A DNA stretch of 59,348 bases. It comes from an uncultured Oscillospiraceae bacterium. Lineage in GTDB: Bacteria > Bacillota > Clostridia > Oscillospirales > Oscillospiraceae. Below, in pieces: positions 16,895 to 25,725 of the stretch. The notes beneath the pieces are model-generated. The model made no database searches and was not told where the DNA came from. It was given only the letters and a program-made list of their open reading frames with translations. A program made the position numbers and the translations under genes. The stretch covers positions 1-59,348 of the forward strand of contig CANQFT010000004.1 in assembly GCA_947599925.1 (NCBI GenBank), given 5' to 3'. Every line of letters starts with the position of its first letter. Within the stretch, counting starts at the first letter, position 1.

Positions 16895-16923
16895 AGGCCG
16901 AAGGGTGTTCTCCCTCACGGCCT
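16895..16923. other. Hairpin upstream of the VirB2-like gene
   Basis: AGGCCG (16895-16900) pairs with CGGCCT (16918-16923), with an inner AGGG/CCCT pairing. There is no U-run. The sequence shares the AGGCCG and CACGGCCT elements with the hairpin at 16472-16496. The rest of the 125-base gap 16846-16970 shows nothing else convincing. Confidence 0.45.
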
Positions 16924-16970
16924 GCCTTTTCTCTGAGTTGAGTTCCTACATAGTGCTTAGATCCTTAGAC

Positions 16971-19900
16971 TTAGTACCCCGTCCGGGGCAGGGACTTGGT
17001 GGGGGCGTAGACCGTGGTGACCCACCGGGAGGTGGACTGTACCCACGCGCCGTTGTAGGTGCCGCCCACATCGGCCTGGTTTGCGAACTGAGCGCCGCCC
17101 GTGAGCCAGTTCACCACGGTGCAGTCGATCTTGGTCTGCTCCACCTGGCGGAAGCCGGCGGGTACCACACCAAACACCGCCATCACCTCGGTGACGTACT
17201 CGTTGGAGGCCAGCCGCAGGGAAACGGGAGAAGCGTCCAGAGTGTAGTTCTTCTGGGTGGAGAGACTATCCGCCAGTGTGCGGTAGTCATTGCCGCTGAG
17301 ATTGGTGCGGTAGACCAGCTTGTAGCTGCCCTGGGCGTTCCAGGTCCCGGTGACCACCTTCGACAGCCGCACAGCGTTGGAGGGCAAGGTGTCCCGCCAG
17401 TAGAAGTTGCCCAGGGCCACGTTGGAGGTGTTGGCGATGTCCTTGAGGGTGTAGCGGATGGTCTGGCCCGGCATCACCTCGGCGTACCCGGTCTTGGTGA
17501 CGCTCACCCCGGTGGTCACGCTCTTGTTGGTCATGGCGGTACGGACGATCTGCCCTGCGAATTCGATTTCCACCTCAATGGGCGTCTTATCCAACAGGTA
17601 GTTGTCCGCCGCCTTGGACTCCATCAGCGTGTAGCGGCCCAGGGGCAGAGCCTTGGTCACCGCCACGCCGTTTTTGTCGGTGCGGATGGTGTCTATCAGC
17701 ACACCGGCCCGGTTGTAGACCTCAAACTCGGTGCCGGGGATTGCAGTCCCGGCAGGCCAGCCGTTGATGGAGTTGTAGTCGGCGCTGGTCTTGGTGATCT
17801 GGATCTGACCGCTGATGGGGGTGTTCTTCCAGGTGATGGTCGAACAGGCGCCGTACTCCACCCAGAAGGTCTTGACGGTGGTGTCGGGCAGGTAGCCCTC
17901 GGCCTGCTGGATCTCCCGGATGGTGTACCTGCCGTCGGCCAGCTCGCCCTGAATGTAGATGTACCCATCCTGGTCGGTGGTGTACTGGCCCACAGGATAG
18001 CCCTTGGCGTCGGAGACCAGGAAGGTCACGCCGTAGATGCCCTTGCCGGTGACAGCGTCCACCTTGTGGATGAGGGCGCTCCCGGTGAGGCGGTTGGTGA
18101 CCTCCAGCACAGCGGTCTCTCCGTCCTTTACCTCAATGTCGCGGGGCTGCTCGTCCAGAGCGTAGCCCTCCGCGGCCTTGGTCTCGGTGACGGTATACCA
18201 GCCGGGGGTCAGGTCGCTGAGGCGGACGATGCCCTTGCTGTCGGTGCGGTAGGTCCCCAGGTACCTGCCGTCCATCTGCCGCACCTCAAAGGTCACGCCC
18301 TGGATGGGCTGGCGGCTCTCCTCGTCCAGCTTTACGATGCGGAGACCGCCTTCGGGGGTGGGGTCGTTGTAAAAGAACAGGGACTGCGTGTCGTGGGCGT
18401 TGACGGCCACCGTCTGGGGCGTACTGTCCAGTTCATAGCCGGAGGGGGCCTTGGTCTCGGTCACCACATAGGTGTCCGGCTCCAGCCCAGTGAGGACGAT
18501 CTGCCCGTTCTTGTCCGTGGTATAGAGGCCGTTGGAGGACACCGCACCGCCCTGGGCAGCGACAAACTGGCCAGAGCTGGTGGTGATCTTGAAGGTAGCC
18601 CCGGAGAGGGGCATCTTCGTCTGGCTGTCCTGCTTGGTAATAACCAGGGCTCCCATAGGAGCGTTTCTGACCTCCAGTTGGGCCGTCTGCCCAGCCTTAA
18701 CGGTGATGGTCTGGGGGGCATCGTCCAGGATATAGCCGTCCTTGGCCCTTGTCTCCTTGACCACCAAAGTCGCACCGGGGGTCAGACCGTCAACGGTAAA
18801 GCTCCCAGCACTATCGGTGATATACTTGCCGTTGGAGCTGCCCACCAGGGAGCCGTCCGCAAAAGTGACGAGGAATTCCACGTCAGAGAGGGGCTTGTGG
18901 CTCACGCTGTCGATCTTTCGCACGGTCAAGCTGGCCTTGGGGCTGTTACCGAAGTACAGTTGGGCCACGTCCTGATCCTTGCCGCTGATGTAGGCGGTCT
19001 GGGGCGCGGTGTCGATTACATGGCCGCTGTCGCTGGCCAGCTCCTCCACGATATAGGTGCCCGCCTCCAGGCCGGTCACGGTGAAGGAGCCGTTGGCGGA
19101 AGTCTTATATGTGCCGATAACGGTGCCGCCCGTCCCGGAAGTCCCGGAGAGGTATTTGACCTGGAACACAGCACCTTGTACCGCTGTCCCGGTTACGCTG
19201 TCGTACTTGTAGACCACCAGAGCCGAGAGGGGCGTATTCTCAAAGGTCAGGGTTTTGCTGGTGCCCGACTTGATATAGCACTCCTGGGCGGCGCTGTCCT
19301 TGATAGCGTAGCCCGCCTTGGGAGCCAGCTCGGTCACCTTGTACCAGCCGTCTTGCAGATTCTCCAGATGGATCTGGCCGTTTGCGTCGGTGATATAGGT
19401 GCCCAGGTCGTTGATTTCCCCGGTGCTGGTGTTGTTGGAGGCGTAGGCGATGCTGAACTTCACGCTCTGGATGGGGTCGCCGGTGATGGAGTCGATCTTA
19501 TTGATGGTCAGCCCCGGCTTCTTGTGGTTGGCAAAACTCACGTCCCGGTTACTGTTGGCGTAGAGCGTCACCGACTGGGCGGGGGCATCCAGCAGATAGG
19601 GGGCGGGGACAGACTTCTCGGAAATCTCATAGACCCCGGGCAGAAGGTTGGGGACGGTGACGCTGCCGTCCTGCCCGGTGGTGACCTCAGCCACCGAGTG
19701 GCCGTCAGGCTTCTTCACAACGAACACGGTGCCGGGAACAGGCTCGTCCGTGTCGGCATCCCGCTTGTGGATGATGAGGTTGGGGCGTTTGTCATTCTGG
19801 AGATCGATGGTGGCGGTCTTGCCCTGGGTGAGCTCGATGTGATGCTCGGTGGGGTCGAGGATGTAGTTGGGCAGGGTCGCCGTTTCCACAATGGACAGCA

Positions 19901-22900
19901 CCCCCGGCTCCAGCCCGTCAAGGACGATCTGCCCGTTGCTGTCGGTGGCCTTGTCCATGTAGTGGGTGCCGTCCTCCACATAGGCGATGCGGAAGGTCAC
20001 GCCCGCCAGGGGCTTGCCGTCGGCACCGGTTTTGGTCAACTCCAGCGAAGGGAGCCGGGTGTTGGTAAAGACAAATTGCCCGGTTTGGTTGGCCACCAGA
20101 TGAACGAGCCGCTGGGCGTCGTCCACCACATAGCCGGGACAGGCCAGCTCCACCACCTCATAGGCGCCAACGGGCAGCTTGGACAGGTCGATGGTGCCGT
20201 CGGTCCCGGTGGTCAGCTCTTCCGGGCCACGGCTGCCGTCAAGAGCGGTAAAGCGGAACTTGGCGTTGGGGATGGGAGTGGAGAGGTCTGCGGAGTCCAC
20301 CTTGATAAGATGGAGGCCGGGCAGCTTGCCGTTGAAAAAGACCAGCTCTCTCACACCGTCCCCGGCGTGGAGTTCGACTTCCTGGGGCGTGGAGGTCAGG
20401 ATATGGCCATCGTCCCCGGTGTCCACCTCCACCGCCTTATAGGTGCCGGGGTCAATGTGGTCAAGGAGGATCTGGCCGTCCTTGTCGGTCTGGAATTTGC
20501 CCAGGCTCGTCGTGTCCCGGAAAACCTCAAAGGTCACGCCGGGCATGGGCTGGTGGGTGGCGCGGTCATACTTGGTGATCTTGAGGCTGGGCTTTTCTTC
20601 GTTGACAAAGAGCAAGCTGCCGTCCTTGCCGGGGTACAACTCCACATGATGCTCCATCGGATCGATGATGTGGGTGGAGTGGGTGGCGACCTCCTTGACG
20701 GAGTACAGCCCCGGCTCCAGTCCCTCCCAGGTAATGATGCCCTGGGTGTTGGTGGTACGCTCGTCAGAGTGGGCGCCGTCCCCCATAGGAGTGAGGGAGT
20801 AGGTCACGCCCTCCATGGGCTTGCCGTTGGCGTCCTTCTTGGTGAGGGTCAGATTGGGGAGTTTGCTGTCGGTGAAAACAAACTCGGCGTCCTCATTGGG
20901 CTTGAGCTCAATAATGCGCTGGGCATTGTCCACCACATAGCCGGGACAGGATTTCTCCGTGACCACGAAAGTCCCGGTGGGCAGGTCGGAGAGGTCGATC
21001 TCGCCATCCCGATTGGTAGTGAACTCCTTTGGGCCGAAGCTGCCGTTGACCGCCTTAATCTCAAAGACGGCCCCAGCGATGGTTTTGCCAGGATCAGCGG
21101 CGTCCACCTTGACCAGCCGGAGGCCGGGTTTCAGGTCATTGTAGAAGGCCAGCGTCACCGTTTCCGGGTTGCCCTCCACCAGCTCCACCGTCTGGGGGGT
21201 GGAGTTGACGATGTGGGAATAGTCGGCGGCCTGCTCCTCCACCGTATAGGTGCCCGGCTCCATGCCGGTCAGGATAATCTCGCCCTTGGCGTTGGTGGTG
21301 TAGCTACCCAAAAGAGTGGTATCCCGGTAGACCTTAAAGGTCACATCGGCCATAGGCTTCATGGTGGTGCGGTCATATTTAACGATGCGAAGGCCGGGCA
21401 TGGGGTCGTTCTCAATGACCAGCCTGGGGTCCACAGTGGTGGCGGGGTCATAGGGGTCGATATTGATGCCGTAGGTCTCGGGGTTGAGGGTGTAGCCCTC
21501 CGGGGCCACGGTCTCCTTGACCTCATAGTAGCCGGGGGTCAGGTCGGTGGCATAGGCCAGACCATTATCGTCTGTGGTGACGGTAGCTACAAGTTGACCG
21601 TCCTTATAGACGGCGAAGGTTGCTTCAGGCAGGTTGAAGTGGGTGTAGCTGTCCTTCTTAGAGATGATGAGGGTGGGTTTGCGGACATTCTCAAAGGTCA
21701 GCACCACGTCCTCCTTGCCGTCCCAGTTCACCGTCTGGGGAGTGGTGTCCAGCACATAGCCGGGTTTGGTGGCCACCTCGTAGACCTTGTAGGTGCCCAG
21801 GGGCAGCTTGTCGGCGTTAAACTGGATCATGCCGGCGTGGTCGGTGACGGCGGTGGTCTTGTAGTCGCCGTCGATCTGCTCAAAGCACATGGTCACGCCT
21901 TGGAGAGAATAGCCGTTCTGCTTATCGATCTTATGGACGGTGAGGGTGCTGAGGGGGTCATCCTGGACGGTGACATAGGTGGTGGTGGCAGCGGTGACGG
22001 TGACGTTCTGGGCCGGAGCCACGGAGTAACCGACCGGGGCCTCCAGTTCCGTGAGCGTGTAGGTGTGTGCCGGGTCAATCAACGTCCAGGTGATTTTCCC
22101 CTGGTTGTCGGTGGTCCCGGTCCGCTCACTGCCATCGGTGCCCGTCAGAAGGAACTTAGCCCCAGCCAGCGGAGTACCGGCGCCGCCGACCTTCTGCACT
22201 TGGACGATACCGGTCTCTGTGGTGACGCCACCCCAGGACAGCACCGCATCGGCCTCCTGGGTGCCCTTGCTCGGATCGGCAATGATATAGCTCTGCTGGG
22301 AATCGTTGGGGTTTTCGGCAAGGAAAATCTCGTATTGCATGATCAGGGCCGCCGAGCGGATAGTGATCTCTCCGCTGGGGGTGGCGGTGTCTGCGGGGAT
22401 GCAGAGCTTCACCTTGCCGTAGAACTCCATGCCGTTGGAGTTGATGGGAAGATCCCTGGCGACCACAGGAGTGCGCCAGGTGTCGGTCTCATGCCACTTG
22501 TTCCGGGGCAGCTCGACATTATCGATGCCAGTGAACATCGTCCCTTCCGGGGCGTTTTCCACCCAGAGGTCGATGGTGTAGTCCTGATAGTAGGTGCTGG
22601 TGGCGCTGGCCACGATGTACTCCAACGTGTAGTACGCCCGACCATTGATCACCTCCTGCTTGATGCCGTACTGGTTGGTTTTCGCGGCGTAATCCAGGGT
22701 CATATTGGGGCTGAGCGCAAGATTGCCGTCCAGCTCGTTCTCGCTGCGGCGGATATACATCCCGGTTTCATAGATGTGACCCATGTTGCCCCACCAGGCG
22801 GCAGTATCAAGGATGAGCTGCACCGTGCGGAACACCCGCATCTGCTGGGCGTCGCCCACAGGCTGAGTGATCCGCTCCCGGCCCTGGGTAAAGTCGGTGC

Positions 22901-23354
22901 CGTCAATGGCAAGCTGGCCCAAGGTGGCCCATACCGCAAGCTGGGTGGCGTAGCCGTACTCGTCCTCCGTAAGCCCAGCCAAAATGGGGTTTCTCTCAAG
23001 GTTGAGCTCCAGGAATGTCTCTACGCTGTGCTGGGGGTAGCCGTTGGCAAAGGCCCCCGCCGTGGCGGGAACATCATATTTGCCGGTAATGGGCAAGGGG
23101 TCGCCCGTCCAGGCAAGGCCGTGGTCGATGCAGTAGGCGGGCCCGGTCAGGCCGTCATTCGTGCTGTACTCGAAGGCCCGACCGCGGAGCTGGGTGCCGG
23201 CAGTGGTACTGAGGTAGTTGTGGACTTCGGCCAGGCCAATGGTGGCCGTCTGGCTGCCATCGGCAATGGAAATGGCCCCGGCAAAGGTGGTGCAGAGGGA
23301 CAGCACCATGCAGAGAGTCAGCACCATTGCCAGCAATTTTTTCATGTGTTTCAT
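16971..23354 (-). CDS. Giant thioester-domain/Cna-B fibre adhesin ending in LPRTGY
   Basis: A 2127-residue secreted surface protein. Signal peptide 1-27 (LLAMVLTLCMVLSLCTTFAG). A thioester (TQXA) domain follows, with Cys75 in AYCIDHG and Gln138 in YATQLAVW, the residues that form the internal thioester used for covalent attachment. About 17 Cna-B/SpaA-type domains then run from about residue 370 to 1950, each starting L-x-K-x-D and ending near xxFxN; many can form Lys-Asn isopeptide bonds. A final DUF11-like domain ends in APTKSLPRTGY and stop. The LPRTG sortase motif is at the extreme C-terminus, with no hydrophobic anchor or charged tail. A terminator precedes the gene. It is probably a stiff stalk for recipient or host contact during mating. 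Confidence 0.93.
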   Translation of the reverse strand: MKHMKKLLAMVLTLCMVLSLCTTFAGAISIADGSQTATIGLAEVHNYLSTTAGTQLRGRAFEYSTNDGLTGPAYCIDHGLAWTGDPLPITGKYDVPATAGAFANGYPQHSVETFLELNLERNPILAGLTEDEYGYATQLAVWATLGQLAIDGTDFTQGRERITQPVGDAQQMRVFRTVQLILDTAAWWGNMGHIYETGMYIRRSENELDGNLALSPNMTLDYAAKTNQYGIKQEVINGRAYYTLEYIVASATSTYYQDYTIDLWVENAPEGTMFTGIDNVELPRNKWHETDTWRTPVVARDLPINSNGMEFYGKVKLCIPADTATPSGEITIRSAALIMQYEIFLAENPNDSQQSYIIADPSKGTQEADAVLSWGGVTTETGIVQVQKVGGAGTPLAGAKFLLTGTDGSERTGTTDNQGKITWTLIDPAHTYTLTELEAPVGYSVAPAQNVTVTAATTTYVTVQDDPLSTLTVHKIDKQNGYSLQGVTMCFEQIDGDYKTTAVTDHAGMIQFNADKLPLGTYKVYEVATKPGYVLDTTPQTVNWDGKEDVVLTFENVRKPTLIISKKDSYTHFNLPEATFAVYKDGQLVATVTTDDNGLAYATDLTPGYYEVKETVAPEGYTLNPETYGINIDPYDPATTVDPRLVIENDPMPGLRIVKYDRTTMKPMADVTFKVYRDTTLLGSYTTNAKGEIILTGMEPGTYTVEEQAADYSHIVNSTPQTVELVEGNPETVTLAFYNDLKPGLRLVKVDAADPGKTIAGAVFEIKAVNGSFGPKEFTTNRDGEIDLSDLPTGTFVVTEKSCPGYVVDNAQRIIELKPNEDAEFVFTDSKLPNLTLTKKDANGKPMEGVTYSLTPMGDGAHSDERTTNTQGIITWEGLEPGLYSVKEVATHSTHIIDPMEHHVELYPGKDGSLLFVNEEKPSLKITKYDRATHQPMPGVTFEVFRDTTSLGKFQTDKDGQILLDHIDPGTYKAVEVDTGDDGHILTSTPQEVELHAGDGVRELVFFNGKLPGLHLIKVDSADLSTPIPNAKFRFTALDGSRGPEELTTGTDGTIDLSKLPVGAYEVVELACPGYVVDDAQRLVHLVANQTGQFVFTNTRLPSLELTKTGADGKPLAGVTFRIAYVEDGTHYMDKATDSNGQIVLDGLEPGVLSIVETATLPNYILDPTEHHIELTQGKTATIDLQNDKRPNLIIHKRDADTDEPVPGTVFVVKKPDGHSVAEVTTGQDGSVTVPNLLPGVYEISEKSVPAPYLLDAPAQSVTLYANSNRDVSFANHKKPGLTINKIDSITGDPIQSVKFSIAYASNNTSTGEINDLGTYITDANGQIHLENLQDGWYKVTELAPKAGYAIKDSAAQECYIKSGTSKTLTFENTPLSALVVYKYDSVTGTAVQGAVFQVKYLSGTSGTGGTVIGTYKTSANGSFTVTGLEAGTYIVEELASDSGHVIDTAPQTAYISGKDQDVAQLYFGNSPKASLTVRKIDSVSHKPLSDVEFLVTFADGSLVGSSNGKYITDSAGSFTVDGLTPGATLVVKETRAKDGYILDDAPQTITVKAGQTAQLEVRNAPMGALVITKQDSQTKMPLSGATFKITTSSGQFVAAQGGAVSSNGLYTTDKNGQIVLTGLEPDTYVVTETKAPSGYELDSTPQTVAVNAHDTQSLFFYNDPTPEGGLRIVKLDEESRQPIQGVTFEVRQMDGRYLGTYRTDSKGIVRLSDLTPGWYTVTETKAAEGYALDEQPRDIEVKDGETAVLEVTNRLTGSALIHKVDAVTGKGIYGVTFLVSDAKGYPVGQYTTDQDGYIYIQGELADGRYTIREIQQAEGYLPDTTVKTFWVEYGACSTITWKNTPISGQIQITKTSADYNSINGWPAGTAIPGTEFEVYNRAGVLIDTIRTDKNGVAVTKALPLGRYTLMESKAADNYLLDKTPIEVEIEFAGQIVRTAMTNKSVTTGVSVTKTGYAEVMPGQTIRYTLKDIANTSNVALGNFYWRDTLPSNAVRLSKVVTGTWNAQGSYKLVYRTNLSGNDYRTLADSLSTQKNYTLDASPVSLRLASNEYVTEVMAVFGVVPAGFRQVEQTKIDCTVVNWLTGGAQFANQADVGGTYNGAWVQSTSRWVTTVYAPTKSLPRTGY
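19785..21410 (-). repeat. Duplicated block of three Cna-B domains inside the adhesin
   Basis: Cna-B domains 4-5-6 (21410 to about 20600) and 7-8-9 (about 20600-19785) correspond one to one. Domains 4 and 7 share KYDR and a YRDTT/FRDTT strand; 5 and 8 share PGYVVD and AQR; 6 and 9 share DGKP and EHH-EL. This indicates duplication of a three-domain unit rather than of single domains. Confidence 0.8.
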
Positions 23355-23381
23355 CGTATTCCTCCTTGAAAATGAGAATAG

Positions 23382-23416
23382 AAAAAGGGCGGCAGACCGA
23401 TTGGCCTGTCGCCCTT
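23382..23416 (-). terminator. Terminator-like hairpin just before the giant adhesin
   Basis: On the minus strand AAGGGCGACAG (23416-23406) pairs with CTGCCGCCCTT (23395-23385) with one mismatch and is followed by TTTTTC. The adhesin ribosome binding site and ATG follow within 30 bases with no promoter visible, so it probably limits read-through into the adhesin gene. Confidence 0.7.
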
Positions 23417-23432
23417 GTCAGGGGTAGGTGAT

Positions 23433-24476
23433 TTACTTGGTCGAACCGGGGGCGAGGACTTCCTTTGCGAAGGCAGTGGCGCCCGGATCGCAGTCAGTGA
23501 AGTTCCTGCCGTACAAATCGGATGGGTCACTCAGTACGGTAAGATCGGAGCGGATATCCACCTCATCACCCAGGTCCAGCCCAGTCACATCTACCGACCA
23601 CCATTTTCCGTCGATGTAGACTTGATTCCACTGGTGGGTATCGCTGGCGGTGAGGATGCAGGGGATGCCGACCCGGTCGCATAGAAACTGGAAGGAGTAG
23701 GCATAGGCCATGCAGCACCCTTTCACTTGGCCGTCCTGGGAGAGCACCTCGTCCACAAAGGGGTATTCCAGGGCATAGGTCAGCCGGTCGCAGACGTACC
23801 ATGCGATCTCCTCTGCCTGCTTTTTCTGGCTCATGCCGCTTATGCTGTCCACAAAGGACTGGGTGTGGGCAACGGCGGTGGCATAGACGTCAAGGTGCGT
23901 GACATCACAGCGGTATTGCCCCACCGCTACGGCGTTGAGCTGATAGCGGGGATACTGCCCCAGCACGGAAACAGCGTTTCTAAGCTGGCTGCTGGAGGAC
24001 AACTCGGCCGCGAAGGTGGCGGGCGTCGCAGTCCCCGCAAGGATTTCATCGCGGTTGAGCAGTGTGCCGCGAATCCCGTTGTACGCTTCCCTTGTCAGCT
24101 CTCCGCCAAAAATGGCAGGGTTGGCCTGGGCCGCATAGTCCGTGCCTTCGCTGGGCTGGGCGCTGGGAGCGGGGGTGGCCGTTATCACGTCCTCGCCGGT
24201 GTAGGGCTTGTCAGGCTCCATGATAGCGGCATTGCGGCTGGCATCATAGCAGACATTAAAGTCCACCGCCTTGCCCACGTCCCGGAGTTTGACGTAGTTG
24301 TGGCCGTTGATGGCGTAGGCTTCCAGTTGTATCTGCTGGTCGCCCAGGTAGAAGGTCTGGGTGCTGGGGGTGGCGGTCAGGAGCTCCGAGACCGCGTTGG
24401 CGGCGGTGGGGGCCAGGATCAACCCCACCAGCATCCCTGTCAGGAGCAGGACCGTGCTTTTTCCTCTGGTTTTCAT
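23433..24476 (-). CDS. Secreted transglutaminase-like protein
   Basis: A 347-residue exported protein. Signal peptide about 1-28 (STVLLLTGMLVGLILAPTAANA). Residues 40-86 look like the copper-amine-oxidase N-terminal (stalk) domain (AYAINGHNYVKLRDVG). A Thr/Pro linker leads to a transglutaminase-like core with Cys255 in GCCMAYAYSFQFLC, His281 in SDTHQWNQVYIDG and Asp296 in WWSVDVTGLD, the Cys-His-Asp triad. These proteins act as proteases or cross-linkers at the cell surface. It sits between the sortase and the adhesin, which suggests a role in processing or cross-linking that adhesin or the peptidoglycan. It has its own promoter at 24510-24539. Confidence 0.85.
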   Translation of the reverse strand: MKTRGKSTVLLLTGMLVGLILAPTAANAVSELLTATPSTQTFYLGDQQIQLEAYAINGHNYVKLRDVGKAVDFNVCYDASRNAAIMEPDKPYTGEDVITATPAPSAQPSEGTDYAAQANPAIFGGELTREAYNGIRGTLLNRDEILAGTATPATFAAELSSSSQLRNAVSVLGQYPRYQLNAVAVGQYRCDVTHLDVYATAVAHTQSFVDSISGMSQKKQAEEIAWYVCDRLTYALEYPFVDEVLSQDGQVKGCCMAYAYSFQFLCDRVGIPCILTASDTHQWNQVYIDGKWWSVDVTGLDLGDEVDIRSDLTVLSDPSDLYGRNFTDCDPGATAFAKEVLAPGSTK

Positions 24477-24509
24477 GTGACTTGCCTCCTATCCCTGTTC
24501 TCACAGGAT

Positions 24510-24539
24510 ATTTTACAAGCCACAACATACCAGAGTCAA
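24510..24539 (-). promoter_or_regulatory. Promoter of the transglutaminase-like gene
   Basis: Minus-strand -35 TTGACT (24539-24534) and -10 TAAAAT (24515-24510) with an 18-base spacer, about 35 bases before the ATG. It is one of the few internal promoters of the ICE. Confidence 0.65.
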
Positions 24540-24593
24540 GGCCAAATGTCGATATGTCAATGTGGAGAAGAACCAGCCCCGAAACGAAGCAAG

Positions 24594-25394
24594 TTACACA
24601 GTTTCCACCGCCTGGACGCACCAGCGGTATGCCGACTGGTTGCGGACGCAGGTGTAGAGCGTAATGCGGTTGTCCGTGCTGGGGGCCAGCATGGAGTTGT
24701 CCGTTTCCCGGACCTTCTGGACGCTGACCACGCTGTAGGTGCGGGTGCCCAGCTTGGTGGTCAGGGTGATCTTATCCCCGATGTCCAGGGTGTGGATCTC
24801 ACCGAAGTAGCAGTTGGTCCCACGGTTGTGACCAGCCACGCAGACATTGCCCTCCCAGATGGAGGTGTCCTCGAAGTGGCCCGCTCCTTTGGCGAGGGCG
24901 GCACTGTCCGTTCCCTGCACCACCTTCACGTTTACATCCAGACTGGGAATCTTCAGCGTCCCCAGGGAGCCGTTGGCATAGTAGAGGTCGCTGCTGACGG
25001 CGGTGTAGCTGGTAGAAACGGCGGTGACCACATCCAGCGCAGACACATTGGGCGTGTCAGCCGACACAGGCGGGAGAAGGGACGCCCCGCCGCCCGAGAT
25101 CACCCCGCCCAAGCCGTTGGCGACGGCGCCCGTCAGGTTGGGGGTCAGCGGGTCCCCAACGCCCAACACATAGCTGGTGGGGCTGCCGAAGGTGGGCGGG
25201 ACAAGGGTGGCGTTCTTGCTCAGATCCTCGTTGGGGGTCTCGCCCCGGCCAGCGGTGACCACCGGCTCCACCGAGGTGGGTTTGGCGTACTCCGCGCCGC
25301 CGGGGGCACCGATGGTATACTCCAAGGCGCTGGCGGGAATCGCCAACGCCGCCATCAGGCACAGGAGCGTCAGGCACATCATGAGCTTTTTCAT
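24594..25394 (-). CDS. Secreted sortase lacking a clear membrane anchor
   Basis: A 266-residue protein with a cleavable signal peptide (LTLLCLMAALAIPASA, cut after residue 23) and no other hydrophobic segment. After a Gly/Pro-rich linker the sortase barrel starts near 145 (LGTLKIPSLDVNVKVVQG). Catalytic residues are His189 in VAGHNRGTN, Cys249 in ITLYTC and Arg257 in SAYRWC, the standard His-Cys-Arg set. Most sortases are membrane-bound by an N- or C-terminal helix, so a soluble enzyme is unusual. The likely substrate is the adhesin at 16971-23354, whose LPRTG motif is also unanchored. ATG at 25394 with AAAGGA upstream. Confidence 0.85.
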   Translation of the reverse strand: MKKLMMCLTLLCLMAALAIPASALEYTIGAPGGAEYAKPTSVEPVVTAGRGETPNEDLSKNATLVPPTFGSPTSYVLGVGDPLTPNLTGAVANGLGGVISGGGASLLPPVSADTPNVSALDVVTAVSTSYTAVSSDLYYANGSLGTLKIPSLDVNVKVVQGTDSAALAKGAGHFEDTSIWEGNVCVAGHNRGTNCYFGEIHTLDIGDKITLTTKLGTRTYSVVSVQKVRETDNSMLAPSTDNRITLYTCVRNQSAYRWCVQAVETV

Positions 25395-25410
25395 CGTGAT
25401 ATCAGTCCTT

Positions 25411-25725
25411 TCACATAAATTGTTGCCCCTCCTGTTGAGTCGGAGCTCCGTGTGGTGTGTCGATGCGATACTCGGGATTCTCTTTTAGTTCGTGCAGGAT
25501 GGTTTCTCTATTCTCCACGGTGTCCAAATATACTCCGTCTGGCACACCGTCCATGTTGTAGATGAGTTGGACGCCATCCTCCTCAGCGGCCTTGGCAGCC
25601 TGTTCATCATCCTCAAATAGAAATAGTTCATCATCTCGTTCAACATGGACAGCGTTGGGGATGTAGAAGTCGCTTCCGTCTGCCACTGCAAAGACGTAGC
25701 CCTTTCTAGGTTCGACTTCGCTCAT
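25411..25725 (-). CDS. Small acidic ICE protein, unknown function
   Basis: A 104-residue, very acidic cytoplasmic protein (LFLFEDDEQAAKAAEEDG). Its first half has alternating strands (GYVFAVADGSDFYIPNAVHV). It could be a DNA mimic, but no family was recognised. ATG at 25725 overlaps the upstream stop as TAATG. It ends in TQQEGQQFM, one of the shared Met/Gln tails; the GGAGGGG in those codons is 30 bases from the sortase ATG and is not its ribosome binding site. Confidence 0.7.
   Translation of the reverse strand: MSEVEPRKGYVFAVADGSDFYIPNAVHVERDDELFLFEDDEQAAKAAEEDGVQLIYNMDGVPDGVYLDTVENRETILHELKENPEYRIDTPHGAPTQQEGQQFM

Noticed and set aside
17000-22000. Tandem repeats that might suggest a CRISPR or satellite array
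   Set aside because: They are degenerate coding repeats of about 270 bases (Cna-B domains), not short identical repeats with spacers. No CRISPR array was seen anywhere in the window.
16869-23369. A 2166-codon open frame on the plus strand covering the whole adhesin gene
   Set aside because: Exact mirror of a repeat-rich, GC-rich gene in which TTA, CTA and TCA codons are rare, so the antisense frame stays open by composition. No signal peptide, domain or ribosome binding site supports it.
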